Source: CAXSDR01 sp964236445
Lineage (GTDB): Bacteria > Actinomycetota > Actinomycetes > Motilibacterales > Motilibacteraceae
Direction of reading: 5' to 3'
Assembly: GCA_964236445.1 (NCBI GenBank)
Contig: CAXSDR010000035.1
Coordinates: 1 to 32,362, forward strand
Length of the DNA stretch: 32,362 nucleotides
Shown here: piece after piece, positions 7,267-15,586 of the stretch
How positions within the stretch are numbered: the first letter of the stretch is position 1
Layout of the letters: every line of letters starts with the position of its first letter
Notes under the pieces: model-generated
The model's database searches: none
What the model saw: only the letters and a program-made list of their open reading frames with translations
Told to the model about the DNA's origin: nothing
Made by a program: the position numbers and the translations under genes

Positions 7267-8453
7267 CCGAAGCGGCAGCGGACTCCCCCACGCTGGTCCG
7301 TGACAGGTCGACCTGGCTGATCTACTGCCTGATCGGTTGCTACGGCTACTTCCTCTACGGCTTCGGGCCATCGGGCCCGCTGCTGCGCGCCGACCAGCAC
7401 ACGAACCGCGCGGTCTCCGGACTTCACGGCACGGCCCTGGCCCTCGGCGCGGTCCTCGCCGGTGCTGTCGGTCCTCGGCTCATCGGCCGGGTCGGCAGGG
7501 TCGGGGCCCTGCGCCTGGGCTGCGTCGGGCTCGCCGGCGGGGTGGTCCTCTACTGCGCGACCCACAGCCTTGCCCTCACGCTGCTCGGTGCCCTGGCCGC
7601 CGGCACGTTCGGCGGCATGATCGTCAACGTGCACGGGGCCGCGCTCGTCGACCGCCACGGCGACGCGGCACCGGCCGCGGTCATGGAGGCCAACGGGTTC
7701 GCTGCGGGCTGGGGGCTGCTCGCGCCGTTGATGCTCGGCTTCTTCGCGGGCCTGGGGAGCTCGGGTCCGACGTGGCGAGGTGGCCTGCTGCTCGTCGTGC
7801 CCCTCGCACTCGGTCTGGCCTGGCTGTTGCGAGGCGAGACCATGACGTCGGGCGACGCGACACAACCGATCGAGCGCGGTGCACATCTTCCCCGCACCTT
7901 CTGGCTCGCCTGGGGGGCGACCGTGGCCTGCATCGCCCTCGAGTTCGTCATGACCTTCTGGGCTTCTGACCTGTTGCAGCAGCGCGCAGGCATGGCCAAG
8001 GGCAGCGCGACGGCGGCGATCAGCGCGGTGGTTCTGGGGCTCGCCGTTGGCCGGCTGCTCGGAAGCCGGCTCGCGATCCGCTGGCAACCCGACTCGCTGC
8101 TGCTGTGCGCACTCGGCGTCAACCTCGTCGGCTTCCTCGTCTTCTGGACCAGCAGCGTCGCGTGGCTGTCCGTGTCAGCGCTCTTCGTGGTCGGCCTCGG
8201 GCTGTCCATGCAATACCCCCTGTGCGTCGTGCGCGTCATCGCCGCCTCCGCCGGCCATCCCGACCTGGCTGCCAGCCGCCTCTCCCTCGGCTCCGGCCTG
8301 GCCGTCGGCGTCGCGCCGTTCACCCTCGGGTTCCTCGCCGACCACTACGGCACCTCCCGGGCCTACCTCTTCGTCCCCGGTCTGGTCTCCGCGGCCGTTC
8401 TCCTCGTCCTCGCCGGACGTACGCGCCGGTGCTCGTCGGAAGGCTTCTCATGA
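7263..8453 (+). CDS. MFS transporter, probable CTG start coupled to serC
   Basis: The 396-residue protein has about 12 hydrophobic helices in two halves with a central loop near residue 200 (MTSGDATQPIERGAH). The first helix is WLIYCLIGCYGYFLYGFGPSG, and helices 2-3 are joined by GPRLIGRVGRVGALRLG, a degenerate MFS motif A. The substrate is not identifiable; it is probably a small-molecule exporter. No ATG, GTG or TTG exists in frame between the serC end and the middle of the second or third helix, and the nearest upstream one lies deep inside serC. CTG at 7263 overlaps the serC TGA as CTGA, with GGTGGA 7 bp upstream, so I take it as the start. The 3' end overlaps trmO as ATGA. Confidence 0.82.
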   Translation: MTEAAADSPTLVRDRSTWLIYCLIGCYGYFLYGFGPSGPLLRADQHTNRAVSGLHGTALALGAVLAGAVGPRLIGRVGRVGALRLGCVGLAGGVVLYCATHSLALTLLGALAAGTFGGMIVNVHGAALVDRHGDAAPAAVMEANGFAAGWGLLAPLMLGFFAGLGSSGPTWRGGLLLVVPLALGLAWLLRGETMTSGDATQPIERGAHLPRTFWLAWGATVACIALEFVMTFWASDLLQQRAGMAKGSATAAISAVVLGLAVGRLLGSRLAIRWQPDSLLLCALGVNLVGFLVFWTSSVAWLSVSALFVVGLGLSMQYPLCVVRVIAASAGHPDLAASRLSLGSGLAVGVAPFTLGFLADHYGTSRAYLFVPGLVSAAVLLVLAGRTRRCSSEGFS

Positions 8454-8914
8454 CCTCGCACCTGAACCTGCAGCCCGTCGCCGTCGTCCGCACGGCGCGC
8501 AGCACCCCGCAGGACGACGGGTGGGGTGACGAGGTGGCGACCCTCGTGCTCGACGAACGTTTCGGCTCCGACGCGCTCGCCGGGCTCGACGCGTTCTCGC
8601 ACCTCGAGATCGTCTTCGTGTTCGACCAGGTCGACGAGTCGACGGTGTGCACGGGGTCACGACATCCCCGCGGCAACCCCGACTGGCCGAGCGTCGGCGT
8701 CTTCGCGCAGCGCGCGAAGGACCGCCCCAACCGGCTCGGCGTCAGCCGCTGCTCGTTGCTCGAGGTCCGCAGCCGTGAGCTGGTCGTCGAGGGACTGGAC
8801 GCCATCGACGGCACGCCGGTGCTCGACATCAAACCGTGGTTCGACGAGATGGGTCCTCGCGGGCTGGTCGTGCAGTCAGGCTGGTCGCACGAGCTGATGG
8901 CCGACTACTGGTGA
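8450..8914 (+). CDS. trmO: tRNA (N6-threonylcarbamoyladenosine37-N6)-methyltransferase, TrmO/TsaA family
   Basis: This 154-residue single-domain beta-barrel methylates the t6A37 of threonine tRNAs using S-adenosylmethionine. Family motifs are VAVVRTARSTPQDDGW near residue 10, LAGLDAFSHLEIVFVFDQ near 43, HPRGNPDWPSVGVFAQRAKDRPN near 73-95, GVSRCSLLEV near 97, and GLDAIDGTPVLDIKPW near 117. The C-terminal domain of the longer E. coli protein is missing, as is usual in actinobacteria. The ATG at 8450 overlaps the TGA of the MFS gene (ATGA), so translation is probably coupled. Its last 10 bp overlap the convergent beta-propeller gene. Confidence 0.9.
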   Translation: MTSHLNLQPVAVVRTARSTPQDDGWGDEVATLVLDERFGSDALAGLDAFSHLEIVFVFDQVDESTVCTGSRHPRGNPDWPSVGVFAQRAKDRPNRLGVSRCSLLEVRSRELVVEGLDAIDGTPVLDIKPWFDEMGPRGLVVQSGWSHELMADYW

Positions 8915-9903
8915 CGCCTGCGCCGCCGCCCCGACACGACGCCCACGCCGCCCAGCGCCAGGAGCGCGGCTGTCGCCAACATCAGCCGGGAGTCGACCGT
9001 CCCGGCGGTCCCGGCGGTCGTTGCTGCTGTGCTCGTGGCAGCGCTGCGTCCGGCGCCTGACGTGCTGGCGCTCGGGGTGGCTGCTGGCGGGGTCGCGACC
9101 TCGACCGGCAGGGTCATCCGCAGCACCTGGCTGCGCCTGCCCTCGCTGCCGATGAGCAGCGACCGGTGGTCGGGCGACAACGCCAGGGACTCGCCTTGCG
9201 GCTGCGACGGAAGGTCATCGCGCTCGCGCAGCGAGCCGGCTCTGTCATAGAGATAGACGCCGCCGTAGTCACGCAGCGCATAGCCGCCGCCCGGCAGCTC
9301 GGCCCCATCCGTGACGAGGGGCGGCGCATCGCCGATGGCGTGCAGGACGTTGAGCGAGGATGTCGACAGGGTCCTCGGCGCCAGGAAGACAGCGCCACCG
9401 AACAGCTCCTTCGTGACGATGCGCAGGCGGCCGTCCGGCCCGAAGAACATCGCCTCGGCATCGTGCGGGCCGTCGTCGTAGACCAAGCGGTAGGACGTCG
9501 CCGCCAGCGTTCCCGACGACTTCAGTGTCGCCGGCTCGAGCGCCCGGTGCACGAGGACACCTTTGGTGCGGGCGGAGTCGTTGTCGCCGATGTCACCCAC
9601 CCAGAGCACGGTGCGCCCCCGCGCGTCCTGCGTCGAGGTCATCGTCTCCCAGTCCCGCGCGGCGGCCACGGCGAGATGGTAGGTGGAGCGCGTACGCCCG
9701 TCGGCTCCCACAGCGAAGATGCGCGAGCTGTCGCCGCTGTCGTTGTGCGTCCATAGCACACCGGGATGTCGAGTGCTCGCGACGAGACCACTGGACTCGG
9801 CGATGCGCGGATCTGAGAAGGTGCAGACCACCGACGGCGGGCCGAGCAGGGCTCCGATCGAAAGGCTGGTCAGGGTCGCGGCGCTCAGCAGGAGAAAGCC
9901 CAC
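8905..9903 (-). CDS. Membrane-tethered extracytoplasmic beta-propeller protein
   Basis: The 332-residue protein begins with a hydrophobic segment (MGFLLLSAATLTSLSIGALLG) that is a signal peptide or anchor. Residues about 25-250 have propeller-type repeats: SSGLVASTRHPGVLWTHNDS, ILWVGDIGDNDSAR-like (VLWVGDIGDNDSAR), YDDGPHDAEAMFFGPDG, ALRDYGGVYLYDRAGS and GESLALSPDHRSLLIGSEG. A 50-residue Ala/Thr/Ser linker follows, then a C-terminal helix (LMLATAALLALGGVGVV) and a GRRRRRHQ tail that should remain inside. No LPXTG motif is present. This THNDSGD-containing family is common in actinobacteria; its function is not known to me, and carbohydrate or esterase-like roles are only guesses. It overlaps trmO by 10 bp at the 3' ends and is divergent from the diguanylate cyclase. 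Confidence 0.72.
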   Translation of the reverse strand: MGFLLLSAATLTSLSIGALLGPPSVVCTFSDPRIAESSGLVASTRHPGVLWTHNDSGDSSRIFAVGADGRTRSTYHLAVAAARDWETMTSTQDARGRTVLWVGDIGDNDSARTKGVLVHRALEPATLKSSGTLAATSYRLVYDDGPHDAEAMFFGPDGRLRIVTKELFGGAVFLAPRTLSTSSLNVLHAIGDAPPLVTDGAELPGGGYALRDYGGVYLYDRAGSLRERDDLPSQPQGESLALSPDHRSLLIGSEGRRSQVLRMTLPVEVATPPAATPSASTSGAGRSAATSTAATTAGTAGTVDSRLMLATAALLALGGVGVVSGRRRRRHQ

Positions 9904-10011
9904 TCAGGCGTTCACCTCCGGTGTCCTGGTGCGACGCTCATGAGGGTCAGGCGGCGGCACGGGCAGCCGATGGGACACAGAGGAGTCTAGTCTTTCCGCG
10001 GAGGTGACTGA

Positions 10012-11199
10012 GTGGAGCTGCGCGTGCACCAACATGCTTTCGGCAAGTGGCTCCTGCGCGTACGCACAGGCGACCCCGACGTCGCCCGCTCCGGTCGCTC
10101 ACTGATCACGCTGCTCGCCTGGTGCTGCGCGCTGGCCCCGGTTCTTGCCTTTCCCGCCCTGCTGTTCCCGAGCGGCGGCCTCGTCTGCGGCGCGCTGCTG
10201 CTCGTGACGGTCGGCTATGTCGCGTCCATCGCCCTCGCGCGAGCCGGTCACGTCACCACCGCGACGGTGCTCACGATGTCGATGTATGCCGCGCTCATCG
10301 TCGGCATCGCCCTGATCGTGGACTACGCCTGGGCCGCGCCGGTGTTCGACGTCGCTTTCGTCACCCTCGCGGGCATGGTGCTGCGGCCGCGGTGGATGGC
10401 GCCTGTCCTGCTGCTCAGCGTGGCGATGAGCGCCGCCCTGCCGCTGGTGACCCATGGCCATACCCGCCGGATGAGCTATCCGGAGCTGGTGTTCTATTGC
10501 GCCGTCGCCGCGACCGTCTGCGCCGTGGGCCAGGGCGCGGCGATGCGCACCACCCGCCGGGCCCTGAGCGAGGCAGCCGTTCATCGCGGACATGCCGAAA
10601 GTCTCGCGGACGACCTCACGCACGCCAACGCCGAGCTCGAGCGGCGGGTTGGTGCCCGCACGGCGGAGCTCGCCGAGGCACTCGAGCGTGCAGAGGCGCT
10701 CGGCGTGCAGCTGGAGCTGCTGTCACGGCGTGACCATCTGACCGGGCTGCACAACCGGCGCGCGCTCGACGAGAGTCTCGCAACCCTGCTCGCCCCTGGC
10801 CCGCGTCAGTTCGAGCTGTCGCTCGCCATCGGCGACATCGACGACTTCAAGCTGGTCAACGACCGCTGGGGCCACGCCGTCGGCGACCAGGTCCTGCGCA
10901 GCGTCGCCGACACGTTGAGCGCGTGCAGCCGCGAGTGCGACGTCGTGGTGCGCCTGGGCGGGGAGGAGTTCGCGATCATCCTGCCCGGGCTGCACCTGGA
11001 GGAGGCGTGCGTCGTCTGCGAGCGCATGCGCGAGCAGGTCGCGGCGCTGCGGTTCGCCGAAGCGCCCGGGTTGTCGGTGACGATCAGCCTCGGGGTCTCC
11101 CAAGCGACGCCCGAGGCAAACGCCGACACGCTGCTCACAAGCGCCGACACACTGCTCTACCTCGCCAAACGCGCGGGCAAGGACCGCGTCTCGGCCTGA
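10012..11199 (+). CDS. Membrane diguanylate cyclase (GGDEF) with I-site
   Basis: The 395-residue protein has about five to six membrane helices (residues about 30-185), a charged coiled coil (about 195-240, HANAELERRVGARTAELAEA), and a C-terminal GGDEF domain. The domain starts RRDHLTGLHNRRAL, has DIDDFKLVNDRWGHAVGD, the active-site loop GGEEF, and ends SADTLLYLAKRAGKDR. RECD lies exactly five residues before GGEEF and fits the RxxD inhibitory I-site, so the enzyme should make c-di-GMP from GTP and be product-inhibited. The input is unknown; the helices have no named sensor domain. The GTG start at 10012 has GGAGG 7 bp upstream. Confidence 0.92.
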   Translation: MELRVHQHAFGKWLLRVRTGDPDVARSGRSLITLLAWCCALAPVLAFPALLFPSGGLVCGALLLVTVGYVASIALARAGHVTTATVLTMSMYAALIVGIALIVDYAWAAPVFDVAFVTLAGMVLRPRWMAPVLLLSVAMSAALPLVTHGHTRRMSYPELVFYCAVAATVCAVGQGAAMRTTRRALSEAAVHRGHAESLADDLTHANAELERRVGARTAELAEALERAEALGVQLELLSRRDHLTGLHNRRALDESLATLLAPGPRQFELSLAIGDIDDFKLVNDRWGHAVGDQVLRSVADTLSACSRECDVVVRLGGEEFAIILPGLHLEEACVVCERMREQVAALRFAEAPGLSVTISLGVSQATPEANADTLLTSADTLLYLAKRAGKDRVSA

Positions 11200-11328
11200 C
11201 CCGACGTCGGCAGCGGGCCTGGCACGGACAGCTGCACGAAGCGCACGCGCGCGACCTCTCGCCGGAGGGCCCGTGTCGGCGCGAGAATCGCCTCGCACCT
11301 CCCACCACCTCGACCAAGGAGCGATCGC

Positions 11329-11742
11329 GTGACCTCAGTCCTCAACCCCTACATCGGCTTTCCGGGCACCGCCCGGGATGCGCTGGAGTTCTATCACCAC
11401 GTGTTCGGCGGCGAGCTCACGCTCAACACCTTCGGGCAGTCCGGGGCACCCGACTCGCCCGACGCAGACAAGGTCATGCACGGCCTGCTGAAGACCGACA
11501 GCGGCTTCACCCTGATGGCGTCAGATCATCCGCAAGGCATGGAGCACATCTCCGGCAACAACATCTCGGTCAGCCTCAGTGGCGACGACGCCGCCGACCT
11601 ACGCGGCTGGTGGGACCAGCTGTCGGCCGACGGAGCGGTTTCCATGCCACTCGAGAAGCAGATGTGGGGTGACGAGTTCGGGATGTGCGTCGACCGGTTC
11701 GGCATCTCGTGGATGGTCAACATCGCTCAGAAGGCCGCCTGA
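11329..11742 (+). CDS. VOC-family (PhnB-like) protein
   Basis: This 137-residue protein matches the PhnB/DUF glyoxalase-fold family of small vicinal-oxygen-chelate proteins. It begins LNPYIGFPGTARDALEFYH and continues VFGGELTLNTFGQ; later motifs are MHGLLKTDSGFTLMASD near residue 47, SVSLSGDDAADLRGWW near 80, and WGDEFGMCVDRFGISWMVNI near 110. Many members have no known activity, and the metal-ligand set is not complete enough to assign one. The GTG at 11329 is preceded by AAGGAG at good spacing. Its 3' end overlaps the convergent ATP-grasp gene by 16 bp. Confidence 0.85.
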   Translation: MTSVLNPYIGFPGTARDALEFYHHVFGGELTLNTFGQSGAPDSPDADKVMHGLLKTDSGFTLMASDHPQGMEHISGNNISVSLSGDDAADLRGWWDQLSADGAVSMPLEKQMWGDEFGMCVDRFGISWMVNIAQKAA

Positions 11743-12608
11743 GCCACCAGATGCCGCGCGAAGCGTTCTGAGGCCCCGCGGTCGTGGTGCAGGAACAGCT
11801 CGGGCTCGATGAGCTCGAGCTCCATGACCACGGGGTCGTGCAGGCGCACGAGGTCGACCCGCGCATAGCTCAGGGCACCGGGAGCGGCACTGAGCGCGGC
11901 CTGTGCCACGGCTCGCTGCAGCCCCGTCGCCTCGTGCGCCTCCACCACGCCGCCATGGTGGTCGTGGACGCGGTAGTCCCCTGCCGCCGGCACCTTGCGG
12001 ACCGCGTGGCTGAAGGCACCGCCGAGATAGACCAGCGACGCCTCTCCCTCGGTGAGCACAGCGCGCTCAAGCGGCTGCACGAGGACGTCACCGGCCCCGA
12101 GCGCCGACGCCAGGTGCTCGGCCGCATCCCGCGAGCCGGGAGACGCGCGCAGCGCTCCGATCGCGCCCACCGACACGGCCGGCTTGATGACGACGTCGTC
12201 CGCGTAGAACGCCGACAGCGCCGCACCCTGTTCGGCTGATGACGCGCCCCGCCGCAGGACCGTGGTCGGCGGCGTCGCTATTCCGAGCCGGGCCAGCTCG
12301 AGCAGATAGTCCTTGTGGCTGTTCCAGCGCAGCACCTCGACGGAGTTGACCAACCTGGTCACGGCGGCGACGCCCTCGGCCCACGCGAGGAACTCGTGCC
12401 GATGCGCGAAATAGTCCCAGGGCGTACGCACGACGACCAGGCGCACCGCCGACCAGTCGGTGCCGTCACCCCAGGGACGCACCTGCGCCGACACACCCGC
12501 GGACTCGAGCGCCGCGACCAACAGATGGGTCTCGCGCTCCGCCTTCTGCATGACGCGTCCCGTGACGAGCACGATGTCGGGCAGCACGGTCGAACCCCCA
12601 TCCTGCAT
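11727..12608 (-). CDS. ATP-grasp domain protein (glutathione-synthetase-like fold, DcsG-related)
   Basis: The 293-residue protein has a Rossmann-like N-terminal part (IVLVTGRVMQKAERETHLLV; VVVRTPWDYFAHRHEFLAWA near residue 57) and an ATP-grasp core (WNSHKDYLLELARLGIATPPT near 95-115, DDVVIKPAVSVGAIGA near 135, DVLVQPLER near 173, GEASLVYLGGAFSHAVRKVP near 188, and the metal-binding stretch VVMELELIEPELFL near 262). Close relatives are the cycloserine-pathway ligase DcsG and many uncharacterised ligases; the substrate here is unknown. A GTG at 12587 after GGGGG is an alternative start. It begins 9 bp after the M15 peptidase stop and is probably cotranscribed. Confidence 0.82.
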   Translation of the reverse strand: MQDGGSTVLPDIVLVTGRVMQKAERETHLLVAALESAGVSAQVRPWGDGTDWSAVRLVVVRTPWDYFAHRHEFLAWAEGVAAVTRLVNSVEVLRWNSHKDYLLELARLGIATPPTTVLRRGASSAEQGAALSAFYADDVVIKPAVSVGAIGALRASPGSRDAAEHLASALGAGDVLVQPLERAVLTEGEASLVYLGGAFSHAVRKVPAAGDYRVHDHHGGVVEAHEATGLQRAVAQAALSAAPGALSYARVDLVRLHDPVVMELELIEPELFLHHDRGASERFARHLVAQAAF

Positions 12609-12617
12609 GGCTGACCG

Positions 12618-13685
12618 TCAGTCGTGACCATGAGTGTCGTCGAAGTGCTGATAGTCGCGGAAGCTGGCACCCCAGTGCCAGCCAATTGCGCGAAACGCGC
12701 GTACGACGACACCACCCTGCCGCAGCACCGCCGGATGCGCCCGGCTCCGGAGTGCGTAGTAGGCGCTCGGCCAGGTGCCGTCGCGCGCCACGTCGGGATT
12801 CTCCAGCGTGTTGACGTCGATCGCGATGCCGTAGGCGTGCGGGCTACGCACCCCCGGCTGGCCCACCACCTGCCGGCAGTTGAAGCCCGAGGTGTTGTCC
12901 GCAGCCATCGACGCGTAGTCGTCCGCCCCACGCAGGTTCCTGCTCCAGCCGAACTCGTCCTCGCGTCGCATCGACCGGATCGGGTAGCGCGACGCATAGA
13001 TGGCGGCGAACGCCGACACGACCCCGCGCGCAACCCGAGTCGCCACCACGAGCTCACCGCGGTGTCGGTAGCCGTCGAAGCCGTAGTAGTTCATGCGGAT
13101 GAGGCGAAGCCGTGACTTCCCGACCGGACACCCGGCATGCCAGGTGTGGCCCACCATCTGCTTCCAGATGTTCGACGGGATCGCCGACACCGCGACGTCG
13201 ATGCCCGGCGTCGAGGCGCGCGGCTGAGCCGGCAGCGGCGTGGGTCTGGGTGCTCCCGGCAGGTCTGTCACGACGGCATACGCGGGCCTCACCGCCAGGG
13301 CCAGGGACGCGCTGACGGTGCCGAGCGCCTCCGGCACCGTGGCCGCGGCCAACCGGTAGGTCGCGTCGTCGACCGGGCGCAGGACGAAGCGCACGGAACC
13401 CTGGGCGTCCGTGACGGCGCGCGCCACGGTGTGCCAGGCCGGCTCCGGCTCGGCGCCGATGCGCTGCAGCAGCACCGTCCCGTGGACGGCGACGCCATCC
13501 GTGGTCCTCCAGGTCCCCGCGGGCCGCCAGGGCGCGTCGGCCCTGAGGCTGCTGGGCGAGGTCAGCGTCAGCGTGCTGCTCGCGGCCGCATCAGCGCGCG
13601 CCGGCTCTGCGAGGAACAGCGACAGGACGAGCACCGCGGCGGCCCACACCGCCGGCACGGCACTACGGCGCCCGAGCGGCAACAT
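12618..13685 (-). CDS. Secreted M15-family metallopeptidase (D-Ala-D-Ala carboxypeptidase-like)
   Basis: The 355-residue product has a signal peptide (AAAVLVLSLFLAEPARADA, residues about 13-32), a beta-sandwich-like region with the TWRTTDGVAVHGTVLLQRIG stretch (about 35-140), a Pro-rich linker, and a C-terminal peptidase M15 domain (about 165-355). Zinc-site motifs are SPHAYGIAIDVN (HxxxxxxD) and the terminal DYQHFDD. M15 enzymes trim peptidoglycan stem or cross peptides, and the signal peptide fits that. The start at 13685 has GGGAGGA 6 bp upstream; the in-frame extension to 13973 runs into the divergent gene and is rejected. The ATP-grasp gene follows after 9 bp. Confidence 0.85.
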   Translation of the reverse strand: MLPLGRRSAVPAVWAAAVLVLSLFLAEPARADAAASSTLTLTSPSSLRADAPWRPAGTWRTTDGVAVHGTVLLQRIGAEPEPAWHTVARAVTDAQGSVRFVLRPVDDATYRLAAATVPEALGTVSASLALAVRPAYAVVTDLPGAPRPTPLPAQPRASTPGIDVAVSAIPSNIWKQMVGHTWHAGCPVGKSRLRLIRMNYYGFDGYRHRGELVVATRVARGVVSAFAAIYASRYPIRSMRREDEFGWSRNLRGADDYASMAADNTSGFNCRQVVGQPGVRSPHAYGIAIDVNTLENPDVARDGTWPSAYYALRSRAHPAVLRQGGVVVRAFRAIGWHWGASFRDYQHFDDTHGHD

Positions 13686-13757
13686 GGGTCCTCCCTCGCC
13701 TTCGCACTCCCGGGGCTCAGATGTTGCAATGCGGCCAGCCCGGGCAAGTGTGCCTGC

Positions 13758-14732
13758 ATGGACTTCACGCATCTGGGACGTTCGGGGCTGTCGGTCAGCC
13801 GTCTCTGCCTCGGCACGATGAACTTCGGACCGGAGACCTCCGAGGAGGACTCCTTCATGATCATGGATGCAGCACACGATCACGGCCTCAACTTCTTCGA
13901 CAGTGCCAACGTCTACGGCTGGCGCAAGGGCGAGGGGTGGACTGAGCAGATCATCGGTCGCTGGCTCGCGCAAGGAGGCGGCCGCCGCGAGCGCACGGTG
14001 CTGGCGACCAAGCTCTACGGCGACATGGGCGACTGGCCCAACGACGGCAAGCTCTCTGCCCTCAACATCCGCCGCTCAGCCGACGCGTCGCTGGCCCGCA
14101 TGCAGACGGACTACATCGACCTGTTCCAGATGCATCACGTCGACCGCGCGACGCCGTGGGAGGAGATCTGGGAAGCGTTCGACGTCCTCCGCCAGCAGGG
14201 CAAGGTGCTCTACTTCGGCTCGAGCAACTTCGCGGGCTGGCACATCGTGAAGGCCCAGGAGGCGGCACGACGCCGTGGCTCGTTCGGGCTCGTGAGCGAG
14301 CAGTCGATCTACAACCTGCTCACCCGCACGGTCGAGCTCGAGGTGCTTCCCGCAGCACAGGACTACGGAGTGGGGATCATCGCGTGGTCGCCGCTGAGTG
14401 GCGGCCTGCTCGGCGGGGTGGTCCGCAAGGAACGCGAAGGCAGCCGTCGCACGAACGAGCACGCGAGCAAGCTGCTCGAGGCCAACCGGCCGGCGATCGA
14501 GGCCTACGAGGACTTCTGCGAGGAGCTCGGCCACGAGCCGGCGCACGTCGGTCTCGCGTGGCTGCTGCACCAGCCGGCCGTGACGGCACCCATCATCGGC
14601 CCGCGAACGATCGAGCAGCTCGAGGGCACCCTGACGGCGCTCGAGGTCACGCTCGACGAGGCAACCCTCGCCCGGCTGGACGAGATCTTCCCGGGCCCGG
14701 GTGGCACCGCACCCGAGGCGTACGCCTGGTAG
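13758..14732 (+). CDS. Aldo/keto reductase
   Basis: The 324-residue (beta/alpha)8 NADPH-dependent oxidoreductase begins MDFTHLGRSGLSVSRLCLGTMNFG. The catalytic tetrad is visible: FFDSANVYG (Asp and Tyr), VLATKLYG (Lys) and LFQMHHVD (His). Cofactor-site segments are FGSSNFAGWH near residue 154, WSPLSGGLLGG near 213 and PIIGPRTIEQLEG near 278. It reduces aldehydes or ketones; the physiological substrate is unknown. It is divergent from the M15 peptidase with only 72 bp between start codons. This gap contains a CCCGGGGCT/AGCCCGGG imperfect dyad (13709-13744). No clear Shine-Dalgarno sequence precedes the ATG. Confidence 0.93.
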   Translation: MDFTHLGRSGLSVSRLCLGTMNFGPETSEEDSFMIMDAAHDHGLNFFDSANVYGWRKGEGWTEQIIGRWLAQGGGRRERTVLATKLYGDMGDWPNDGKLSALNIRRSADASLARMQTDYIDLFQMHHVDRATPWEEIWEAFDVLRQQGKVLYFGSSNFAGWHIVKAQEAARRRGSFGLVSEQSIYNLLTRTVELEVLPAAQDYGVGIIAWSPLSGGLLGGVVRKEREGSRRTNEHASKLLEANRPAIEAYEDFCEELGHEPAHVGLAWLLHQPAVTAPIIGPRTIEQLEGTLTALEVTLDEATLARLDEIFPGPGGTAPEAYAW

Positions 14733-14906
14733 CTCTTGACAGGCGGCTGTGCGCAACGGTGGCACTGTCGTGCCAAGGCGAGTCCATGAGGTACCTGCTG
14801 CGTAGCACCCCCCTCGTCCATCGCCTTGTGTGCCCGGGTTTGGCGGCACTACGGTGCTTGCGATCTGCAATCAGTCGCGGTTGGCAACTGCCGCCGAGGA
14901 GCGTTC
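14733..14906. other. Intergenic region before the DHFR-like gene
   Basis: A TTGACA hexamer occurs at 14736-14741, but no -10-like hexamer lies at 16-18 bp spacing. A short GGCAC-TGTC-GTGCC hairpin lies at 14761-14774. No gene is supported here. Confidence 0.4.
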
Positions 14907-15581
14907 ATGCCGTCAGTTCGGGTCCACAACTTCTCCGTCTCTCTCGACGGCTTTGCGACCGGCGAGGGTCAGACGCTTGATGCGCCCTTCGGCCATGCCG
15001 GTCTGCGGCTGGTCGAGTGGGCCTTCGGCACCCGCACCTTCCGGAAGATGCAGATCAACAGCGAACCAGGCGGCTCGTCCGGTGTTGACGAGGCATTCGC
15101 GAGCAACTGGGACCAGGGCATCGGCGTCGAGATCATGGGACGCAACAAGTTCGGCCCCTACCGAGGCCCCTGGACCGACGAGCAGTGGAAGGGCTGGTGG
15201 GGCGACGACCCTGTTTTCCACACCCCTGTCATCGTGCTCACCCACCACCCGCGACCGCCGCTGCAGATGCAGGGAGGCACCACCTTCTACTTCCTCGACG
15301 CCGGGCCCGAGGCAGCGCTCGAGCAAGCCCGTGAGCTCGCCGGGGATCTCGACGTACGCATCGGTGGCGGTGCACAGACCATCCGCCAGTTTCTGGCAGC
15401 CGACCTCATCGACCTGATGCACATCGCGCTGGTGCCGATCACTCTCGGCCGCGGCGAACCCCTGTGGACGGGCCTTGAAGGACTCGAGGAGCGATTCGAC
15501 ATCGAGGCCGTGCCCTCGCCCAGCGGCGTCACCCACCTCACGTTCTCGCGCCGGGCGGAACTTCCCAGAAGCGGCACCTGA
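14907..15581 (+). CDS. Dihydrofolate reductase-family (RibD C-terminal-like) protein
   Basis: The 224-residue protein begins VRVHNFSVSLDGFATGEG and carries the VIMGRNKFGPYRGPW-type segment (VEIMGRNKFGPYRGP near residue 74), VIVLTHHPRPPLQMQGGTTF near 110, and VRIGGGAQTIRQFLAADLID near 151, followed by LVPITLGRGEPLW. These match the RibD C-terminal/bifunctional deaminase-reductase (DHFR-like) fold found in many small NADPH-dependent reductases of unknown substrate. The ATG at 14907 has GAGGA 7 bp upstream, which is better than an in-frame start at 14826. The hydrolase pseudogene follows after only 5 bp, so the two were probably an operon. Confidence 0.87.
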   Translation: MPSVRVHNFSVSLDGFATGEGQTLDAPFGHAGLRLVEWAFGTRTFRKMQINSEPGGSSGVDEAFASNWDQGIGVEIMGRNKFGPYRGPWTDEQWKGWWGDDPVFHTPVIVLTHHPRPPLQMQGGTTFYFLDAGPEAALEQARELAGDLDVRIGGGAQTIRQFLAADLIDLMHIALVPITLGRGEPLWTGLEGLEERFDIEAVPSPSGVTHLTFSRRAELPRSGT

Positions 15582-15586
15582 GCCGG

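Noticed and set aside
6052..7371. Long open frame of 439 codons antisense to serC
   Set aside because: It is a codon-bias shadow: serC opposite has every family motif, while the antisense translation is low-complexity Arg/Gly/Asp-rich without recognisable domains.
13686..13973. N-terminal extension of the M15 peptidase to 13973
   Set aside because: It crosses the divergent aldo/keto reductase start, and a signal peptide plus a good ribosome site begin at 13685.
14736..14764. TTGACA as a -35 element for the DHFR-like gene
   Set aside because: No TAnnnT hexamer lies at 16-18 bp spacing, and the start codon is about 165 bp away.
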